From assembly GCF_000376565.1 (NCBI RefSeq), contig NZ_BARG01000088.1:34832-98831 (forward strand): 64,000 bases of DNA. Direction: 5' to 3'. The stretch comes from Streptomyces hokutonensis. GTDB taxonomy: Bacteria > Actinomycetota > Actinomycetes > Streptomycetales > Streptomycetaceae. Below are positions 59,029 to 64,000 of this stretch, one piece after another (within the stretch, counting starts at the first letter, position 1; the number at the start of each line of letters is the position of its first letter). Under the pieces are notes generated by a model. It was not told the origin of the DNA. It saw nothing but the letters and a program-made list of their open reading frames with translations, and did no database searches. Position numbers and translations under genes: made by a program.

Positions 59029-60027
59029 TCAGACGGCGGCTGCGGCGGCGTGCAGGTTCTTCGCGGCCAGAGCGAGGCCCTCGGTCTGCGAGTACGCGGC
59101 GTCCTCGTGCTCGATGTTGACGGCCATGTCCGGGTCGACCTCGGCGAGGGCGCGCAGGAACTCGGTCCAGTACGCGACGTCGTGGCCGATCCCGACGGCG
59201 ACGAACTTCCACGCCGGGTTCTCGGGCCAGGAGTTGCACCAGAAGCCGTAGCCGGTGGGCACCTTGTCGGGTGCGTCGGCGGGCACGCGGGTGAAGGAGG
59301 TGTCCAGGACACCTCGGATGTCGGCGCCGGGGCAGAGCATTGCGTCCTTCGCGGCGGCGTGGAACACCAGCGGGCCCAGCCACTTGATGGACGCGACGAT
59401 GTCCATGCCCTGCCACATCAGGTGCGAAGGGTCCATCTCCGCACCGACGTTGGTCGCGCCGGTCGCGTCGACGAGCCGCTTCAGGGTGACGGGGGAGAAG
59501 ACGAGGTTGTGGGGGTGCATCTCGATGGCGACCCGGACGTCGTTCTCCCGGGCCAGCGCGTCGATCTCCTTCCAGAACTCGACCGCCACTCCCCACTGGT
59601 AGTCCAGGACGTCCATGTAGACGCCGTCCCACGGATTCACCACCCAGGACGGATACTTGGCGTCCGGGTCGGAGCCCGGCGTGCCGGACATGGTGACCAC
59701 GTGCCGTACTCCGAGCAGCCCCGCGAGGCGGATCGTACGACGCAGGTCGTCGGCGTGCTTCGGGCCGACCCCGGGCAGCGGATTGAGCGGATTCCCGTTG
59801 CAGTTGAGGCCGGTCAGCTCCATCCCGCGCTCGGCGAAGGTCGCCAGGTACTCCTCGCGCGCGGTCGCCGAGGACAGCAGCAGATCGACCGGGCAGTGCG
59901 GGGAGGGGATGAACCCGCCGGTGTTGACCTCGACGGAGGTCAGGCCGTTCTCCTTGAGGATGTCGAGGGCCTCGGCCAGCGGGCGGTCGTGCAGACAGGC
60001 GGTGTAGGCGCCGAGCTTGAGGGACAT
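59029..60027 (-). CDS. Sugar-phosphate isomerase/epimerase TIM barrel
   Basis: 332-aa AP-endonuclease-2-family barrel. Key residues: GLTSVEVNTGGFIPSPHCPV, RVAIEMHPHNLVFSPVTLKR (Glu, metal), NVGAEMDPSHLMWQGMDIVA (Asp/His), VFHAAAKDAML and VNIEHEDAAYSQTEGL (final Glu). Such proteins act on inositol or 3-keto-sugar derivatives. AAAGGTAGGG precedes ATG 60027. It is read in the same direction as the Gfo/Idh and TIM-barrel genes beyond the IS element and was probably part of their operon. Confidence 0.83.
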   Translation of the reverse strand: MSLKLGAYTACLHDRPLAEALDILKENGLTSVEVNTGGFIPSPHCPVDLLLSSATAREEYLATFAERGMELTGLNCNGNPLNPLPGVGPKHADDLRRTIRLAGLLGVRHVVTMSGTPGSDPDAKYPSWVVNPWDGVYMDVLDYQWGVAVEFWKEIDALARENDVRVAIEMHPHNLVFSPVTLKRLVDATGATNVGAEMDPSHLMWQGMDIVASIKWLGPLVFHAAAKDAMLCPGADIRGVLDTSFTRVPADAPDKVPTGYGFWCNSWPENPAWKFVAVGIGHDVAYWTEFLRALAEVDPDMAVNIEHEDAAYSQTEGLALAAKNLHAAAAAV

Positions 60028-60054
60028 GCGGGTGCCCTACCTTTCTGGTGGGTT

Positions 60055-60070
60055 CGAAATGATCATTCGT
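60055..60070. promoter_or_regulatory. AT-rich palindrome upstream of the TIM-barrel gene
   Basis: AATGATCATT is a perfect 10-bp palindrome flanked by CGA/CG, 31-40 bp before the ATG at 60027 and before the IS110 element. Candidate operator giving the gene its own control. Confidence 0.45.
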
Positions 60071-60124
60071 AAGATCAGCGGGATCCAGGGGTTCTGGGCA
60101 TGGCTGATGTGGGTGAGACCGCTT

Positions 60125-61488
60125 GATGGCTCAAGGAGCTTGGCCACCCGGAGCCCCGCGACGACTCGACCGCCAATTGGGAGATGCGACTCGATCGCTG
60201 CGTAGGGCAACGTCGGCGAGGTCGTCTGCTGGGCTGTGCATGTGCGACGAGCTGGCGGAGGTGACCGTGCCCCGGATATGGGCCGGAGTGGACATCGGCA
60301 AGGAACATCACCACTGCGTGGTGATCAACCAGGACGGCGAACGGCTTCTGTCCCGCCGGGTCCTGAACGACGAGTCGGCACTGCTGGAGCTGATCGGCGA
60401 CGTCCTGGCCCTCGACACTGACGTGCTGTGGGCTGTCGACCTCAACGGCGGTGGTGCCGCCCTGCTGATCGGTCTGCTGCTCAGCCACGCCCAGCCGATG
60501 GTCTACATCACCGGCCTGACCGTGCATCGGGCCTCGGCCTCCTACCGGGGCGAGGGCAAGACGGACGCCAAGGACGCCTTCATCATCGCCGATCAGGCCC
60601 GTATGCGCCGCGACCTCGGCCCGCTGCGGCCCGGCGACGAAGTCGCCGTCGACCTGCGCACTCTGACCACCCGCCGCACCGACCTCGTGGCCGACCGCAC
60701 TCGCCAGATCAACCGGCTCCGCGCTCAGCTGCTGGAGATCTTCCCGGCATTGGAGCGGTCGCTGGACCTGACCAACAAGGGGCCGGCCATCCTGCTCACG
60801 GGATACCAGACACCTGCTGCGATCCGCCGAAGCGGGGCCAAGCGGATTGAGACGTGGTTGCGCAACCGCAAGGTCCGAGGTGCCGCCACGCTCGCCGGGA
60901 CGGCGGTGGAGGCGGCCGAGGCCCAACACACCGCCCTTCCCGGCGAGAAGCTGGCCGCCGCCATGGTGGTCCGCCTCGCAAAGGGGGTGATGGCCCTCGA
61001 TGAGGAGATCGCGGAAGTCGAAGCACTCGTCGAGGCCCGGTTTCGCGAGCATCCGCATGCCGAGGTGATCCTCAGCCTGCCCGGCATGGGCAAGATGATG
61101 GGCGCCGTGTTCATCGCCGCCACCGGAGGCGACATGGACGCCTTCGACAGCGCCGACCGGCTCGCCGGCTTCGCCGGCCTGGCGCCTGCCCCGCGTGACT
61201 CCGGCCGCGTCAGTGGCAACCTCCGCAGGCCGCGCCGCTTCCACCGCGGCCTGCTCAACGCGATGTATCTCTCCGCACTCTCCAGTCTGAAGAGCTGCCC
61301 GGCTTCCAAGGCGTTCTACGCGCGCAAGCGCGCCGAGGGGAAGGGACACAAGCAGGCGCTGCTGGCGCTCGCGCGCCGCCGCCTCAACGTCCTGTGGGCC
61401 ATGATCCGCGACGGAGCGTGCTACCAAGCCACACCACCTGCCACGGCAGCGGCTTGACATCAGCATTGGGAAGCTCCTTGGTATGGGT
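60125..61488 (+). mobile_element. IS110-family insertion sequence (ends approximate)
   Basis: An IS110-type transposase gene with about 115 bp of non-coding left flank and about 30 bp of right flank. CAAGGAGCTT (60132-60141) and AAGCTCCTTG (61471-61480) form an inverted repeat close to both ends, which suggests subterminal repeats. The exact ends cannot be fixed because IS110 elements leave little or no duplication. It sits between two same-direction catabolic genes. The left flank may encode the guide (bridge) RNA now known for this family. Confidence 0.75.
60240..61457 (+). CDS. IS110-family transposase (DEDD + Tnp_20 domains)
   Basis: 405 aa. The N-terminal RuvC-like DEDD domain begins PRIWAGVDIGKEHHHCVVIN (first Asp about residue 18); further acidic residues lie in LWAVDLNGGGAAL and GEGKTDAKDAFIIADQARMR. 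The C-terminal transposase-20 domain has VILSLPGMGKMMGAVFIAAT and the Ser region LAPAPRDSGRVSG, the recombinase serine of IS110 enzymes. Full length, no frameshift, so likely active. GTG 60267 has the best ribosome site (GGAGG five bases upstream); ATG 60240 gives the longer form. Confidence 0.93.
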   Translation: MCDELAEVTVPRIWAGVDIGKEHHHCVVINQDGERLLSRRVLNDESALLELIGDVLALDTDVLWAVDLNGGGAALLIGLLLSHAQPMVYITGLTVHRASASYRGEGKTDAKDAFIIADQARMRRDLGPLRPGDEVAVDLRTLTTRRTDLVADRTRQINRLRAQLLEIFPALERSLDLTNKGPAILLTGYQTPAAIRRSGAKRIETWLRNRKVRGAATLAGTAVEAAEAQHTALPGEKLAAAMVVRLAKGVMALDEEIAEVEALVEARFREHPHAEVILSLPGMGKMMGAVFIAATGGDMDAFDSADRLAGFAGLAPAPRDSGRVSGNLRRPRRFHRGLLNAMYLSALSSLKSCPASKAFYARKRAEGKGHKQALLALARRRLNVLWAMIRDGACYQATPPATAAA

Positions 61489-61496
61489 GCGGGTGG

Positions 61497-62693
61497 TCAG
61501 ATGGCGGGCGGGACGGTGACGGCAGTACCGCCGGCCTGCGAGGACTCGACGATCGCGCGGATGATCTCCATGGTCCGCAGCCCCTCGGCGAACGTGGCGC
61601 AGGCGGGCAACGGCTCGGCGACGCCCGCGACCTGGTCGAGGAACGCCCGGGCCTGGTAGGTGAAGTTGTCCGCGTTGCTGGCCCCGACACCAGGTGCCTC
61701 CATGGGCACCCCGCCCGCGAAGTACGGCAGTTGGGGTCCGGCGATGATCTGCCGGGCGCCTCGGGTACGGGCGTCGGGCTGGGCGTCGTCGAAGAGGTAC
61801 TCGGCCGGCCGGTGCTGGTCGAACGCGGCCCGCCCGCCGACCCCGAGGACGTCGAACGCGAGCCCGTTGGGCAGCCCGAAGCCGGTACGGGTGACGGAGA
61901 AGGTACCGACGAGCCCGGACTCGAAGCGGGCGGTGAAGGACGCGGTGTCCTCGTTCTCCACCTCGCCGAACTCGTCCGAGACGGGAGCCGCGTTGTGCCC
62001 GACGACCGCACCCAGCGGCAGCGGACGCTTGGGGATCTGCGTGGAGAGCGTGGCGCCGGAAACCGAGATGATGGGGCCCGCGACGTACTCGGCGGCATCG
62101 ATGACATGCGAGCCGACATCACCGAGCGCGCCGGAACCTGCACCCCCCTTGAACCGCCAACTCAGCGGCCCCTTGGGGTCGGTGGCGTAGTCGCACCAGT
62201 AACGTCCGCTGAACAGGGTGAGGTCACCCAGCTCGCCGCGCCGCACATGCTCGCGGATCGCGGCGATACCGGGGGAGCGGCGGAAGGTGTATCCGACGGC
62301 GGTCACGACGTCGGCGGTCCGCTCCAACTCGGCCATCGCACGCGCGTCTTCGAGCGAACCGGCCAGCGGCTTCTCGCACAGCACATGCTTCCCGGCGGCG
62401 ACCAACGCCTCGGCGATCGGCCGGTGCAGCGCGTTTCCTACGACGATGCTGACCGCGTCGATCGTCGGGTCCTCGGCGACGGCCTCCCAACTCGGCAACG
62501 CCTTCTCGAACCTGTAGCGGCGGGCGGCGTCCTCGGCGAGCGCGGTGTTGGCATCGGCTATCGCGGCCAGCCGGACCGGCGGCAGTCCCGGCCCGAACAC
62601 GGTGTTGGCGTTGCGATACCCGGCGGCGTGACTACGGCCGGCCATACCGGCTCCGATCACCGCGACGGACAGGGGCTTGGCGGAGGAGGTCAT
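61497..62693 (-). CDS. Gfo/Idh/MocA-family oxidoreductase
   Basis: 398-aa NAD(P)-dependent sugar or inositol dehydrogenase. Rossmann motif SVAVIGAGMAGRSHAAGYRN (residues 8-27), the conserved catalytic Lys in HVLCEKPLAGSLEDARAMAE (about residue 108), and GALGDVGSHVIDAAEYVAG (Asp and His of the active site). Usual substrates are inositols, 3-hydroxyls of glycosides, or sugar acids. ATG 62693 follows GGGA. It faces the IS110 element on its 3' side and has a strong hairpin 100 bp upstream. Confidence 0.9.
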   Translation of the reverse strand: MTSSAKPLSVAVIGAGMAGRSHAAGYRNANTVFGPGLPPVRLAAIADANTALAEDAARRYRFEKALPSWEAVAEDPTIDAVSIVVGNALHRPIAEALVAAGKHVLCEKPLAGSLEDARAMAELERTADVVTAVGYTFRRSPGIAAIREHVRRGELGDLTLFSGRYWCDYATDPKGPLSWRFKGGAGSGALGDVGSHVIDAAEYVAGPIISVSGATLSTQIPKRPLPLGAVVGHNAAPVSDEFGEVENEDTASFTARFESGLVGTFSVTRTGFGLPNGLAFDVLGVGGRAAFDQHRPAEYLFDDAQPDARTRGARQIIAGPQLPYFAGGVPMEAPGVGASNADNFTYQARAFLDQVAGVAEPLPACATFAEGLRTMEIIRAIVESSQAGGTAVTVPPAI

Positions 62694-62793
62694 GAGGTGT
62701 CCCTTGAGAAGAGAGGTCAGCTGGGGGTGGGGGAGGCCGGGATGGCCGGGCGTGCGGCAGTGCGCGACGAACCTTGGGCCCGGTGTGCATGGG

Positions 62794-62831
62794 CCCGTGC
62801 CGAGCGGAGAGTGAGCTCCGCTCGGCACGGG
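62794..62831 (-). terminator. Strong hairpin terminator after the TIM-barrel gene
   Basis: Perfect 16-bp stem (CCCGTGCCGAGCGGAG / CTCCGCTCGGCACGGG) with loop AGTGAG, 73 bp downstream of the TIM-barrel stop (62904). An AGCGCT-centred site, TTGGAGCGCTTTAAG (62836-62850), lies just before it and may be a LacI-type operator. Confidence 0.8.
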
Positions 62832-62903
62832 TGACTTGGAGCGCTTTAAGAGCGCATGTGGCGGAGCGTTGTTTCCGAGCTGAACGGCCATGCCAGCGGT
62901 TTG

Positions 62904-63761
62904 CTACGACGATGCGGCGAGGTACTCGTCGATCTTCGCGCGCATGAACAGCGAGGACTCCTTGGCCCGTTCCTCCCAGGCGAAGACGCACGCCGTGAGG
63001 GTGCCGTCGAAGTCGTTGTCCCGGAGGGCCCGGAACAGCTCGCCGAAGTCGACCTCGCCCTGGCCCATGTCGAGATGCTGGTGGATCCGGGCGGTGGTGC
63101 CGGGCGGGTTGAGGATGTAGCGGTTGCCGGAGGACGCGTTGTGGTCGAACGCATCGGCCAGATGGACATGGGTGAGCAGATCGCCCGCGTGCCGGACGAT
63201 GCCGGGGGCGTCGTCACCGATGTGGAAGGTGTGCGGGGCGCAGTAGAGGAAGCTGACGCTGGGGTGGTTGATGCCCCGGATGAAGTCGACCGCCTGGTGG
63301 CCGTCCTCGATGAAGTCGTCCGGGTGCGGTTCCAGGGTCAGCCGGATGCCCTCCTGTTCGAAGAGCGGGAGGAGTTCGTCCATCGACTTCCAGAACTGGG
63401 CCTCGCTGCGGTCCGCTTCCTCGGGCCGGCCGTTGAACTCCGAGATCATGCTGTCCACGCCCAGCTCGGAGGCGATCTGGATCGACCGCTTCCAGTACCG
63501 TACGGCGGCTTGCCGGGCGTCCTCGTCGGGACCGGACCAGCGGAACAGCGGCAGCAGGGAGGAGATTCCGACACCGGCCGCGTCGAGCGCCTTGCGGAAC
63601 TTGCGCACGGTGGCGTCGTCCACCCGAGGGTGCCGGAAGAACGGGATGAAGTCCTCGCGGGGGGAGAGCTCGATCCACTCATAGCCCAACTCGGCCACCA
63701 CACCGGGCAGTTCGAGCAGCGGGACATGACGGATCATGTACGGGTCGAGGGCGATCTTCAT
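62904..63761 (-). CDS. Sugar-phosphate isomerase/epimerase TIM barrel
   Basis: 285-aa AP-endonuclease-2 barrel: MKIALDPYMIRHVPLLELPG, WIELSPREDFIPFFRHPRVD, IRLTLEPHPDDFIEDGHQAV (metal Glu), FLYCAPHTFHIGDD and LLTHVHLADAFDHNASSGN, with HLDMGQGEVDFGELFRALRD. The latter segments resemble the 3-keto/inosose-type epimerases found with Gfo/Idh enzymes. GAAGGCATTCCC precedes ATG 63761. It lies 92 bp downstream of the sugar-ABC ATPase end, so import and conversion genes are in one transcription unit. Confidence 0.85.
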   Translation of the reverse strand: MKIALDPYMIRHVPLLELPGVVAELGYEWIELSPREDFIPFFRHPRVDDATVRKFRKALDAAGVGISSLLPLFRWSGPDEDARQAAVRYWKRSIQIASELGVDSMISEFNGRPEEADRSEAQFWKSMDELLPLFEQEGIRLTLEPHPDDFIEDGHQAVDFIRGINHPSVSFLYCAPHTFHIGDDAPGIVRHAGDLLTHVHLADAFDHNASSGNRYILNPPGTTARIHQHLDMGQGEVDFGELFRALRDNDFDGTLTACVFAWEERAKESSLFMRAKIDEYLAASS

Positions 63762-63852
63762 GAGGGAATGCCTTCGGGTGTAGGGGAGCGAGGGTGCGTC
63801 GGGCGGAGCCATCCGCTCGCGTGGGCGTACGGCGGGCGTCCTGATGTCGTCG

Positions 63853-64000
63853 TCAGCCGACGCTTTCGACCGTGGCTTTGAGGTCCGTCGTGTCGGGGAG
63901 TTTTTCGACGTCGACACCACGGACCTGGGACAACTCGTGTTTGAGTGCGGCGAGTTCGGTGCCGCCGGCCATGTGGTTGGTGAGTTCTTCCAGGGTGATG
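63853..64000 (-). CDS. Sugar ABC transporter ATP-binding protein, C-terminal end
   Basis: Only the last 48 codons are inside the window: ITLEELTNHMAGGTELAALK, HELSQVRGVDVEKLPDTTDL, KATVESVG, stop. LTNHMAGGxEL is characteristic of the tail of CUT2 (ribose/xylose/inositol-type) ATPases of Streptomyces. The gene continues beyond 64000. It implies a CUT2 importer feeding the TIM-barrel and Gfo/Idh enzymes. Confidence 0.75.
   Translation of the reverse strand, partial: ITLEELTNHMAGGTELAALKHELSQVRGVDVEKLPDTTDLKATVESVG

Noticed and set aside
61731..62834. Plus-strand open frame of about 367 codons
   Set aside because: Antisense shadow of the Gfo/Idh gene, low-complexity translation, no ribosome site.
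62836..62850. Operator for the Gfo/Idh gene
   Set aside because: The site lies upstream of a strong terminator relative to that gene, so its target is unclear; it is mentioned only with the terminator.

Overview
The window is very GC-rich. It has densely packed genes with GTG, TTG and ATG starts, ATGA/GTGA stop-start overlaps, and many LacI, Lrp, TetR, MarR, PadR and ROK regulators. Two complete CUT1 sugar importers lack their own ATPase, and mycothiol-type chemistry is present (Mca-like amidase). This fits a Streptomyces or close relative, probably a catabolic accessory part of the chromosome rather than the core. I see no rRNA, tRNA or CRISPR array.

Layout. 0-2.2 kb: the start of a sugar-binding lipoprotein gene (cut by the window edge), divergent from a LacI regulator, with a 26-bp palindromic operator between them. 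2.2-5.6 kb: a DUF4265 protein, a cytidine-deaminase/ASCH-like fusion and an NB-ARC/TPR ATPase. 5.6-10.8 kb: two AsnC/Lrp regulators, a PhzF-family enzyme, a PLP gamma-lyase-type enzyme and a Zn amidohydrolase. 10.9-13.3 kb: cyclophilin, DEAD-box helicase and a small dimeric-barrel protein. 13.6-16.1 kb: LacI regulator, cysteine-dioxygenase-like protein and orotate phosphoribosyltransferase.

16.2-27.5 kb holds, on the minus strand, what looks like a complete aerobic nicotinate degradation cluster (the maleamate pathway): three-subunit molybdenum hydroxylase with CoxG, NicC-like monooxygenase, NicX-like ring-cleaving dioxygenase, NicD-like deformylase, NicF-like amidase, NicE-like isomerase, MFS transporter and MarR regulator. 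27.8-37.2 kb is mixed: amphi-Trp protein, a PadR/HD/small-membrane-protein cassette, GtrA protein, DUF5937-type regulator divergent from a secreted peptidoglycan-binding-like protein, a secreted GH5 cellulase, a mycothiol-conjugate amidase-like protein and DoxX.

37.3-45.5 kb is a tightly coupled eight-gene operon: CUT1 importer, ROK regulator, GMC/pyranose-oxidase-type flavoprotein, CDA-fold nucleobase deaminase and two TIM-barrel isomerase/dehydratase-like proteins. I propose an oxidative route for an N-containing glycoside (nucleoside-like or C-/N-glycoside). This is the best candidate here for an undescribed pathway. 45.7-47.5 kb has a sensor kinase whose response regulator has lost its N-terminal half, fused to an equally beheaded PEBP gene: a deletion scar. 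47.5-55.0 kb is a fructan/levan locus: secreted GH32, divergent CUT1 importer plus intracellular GH32, a LacI regulator, and a relic of a second LacI gene.

55.0-58.3 kb carries an EF-hand protein, a sirtuin and several gene fragments. 58.3-64 kb has a TetR/SDR pair and a sugar or inositol-like catabolic locus (two TIM-barrel proteins, a Gfo/Idh dehydrogenase and the end of a sugar-ABC ATPase) with an IS110-family element inserted between its genes. Fragments, scars and the IS cluster at 47-61 kb, which suggests a recombinationally active stretch.
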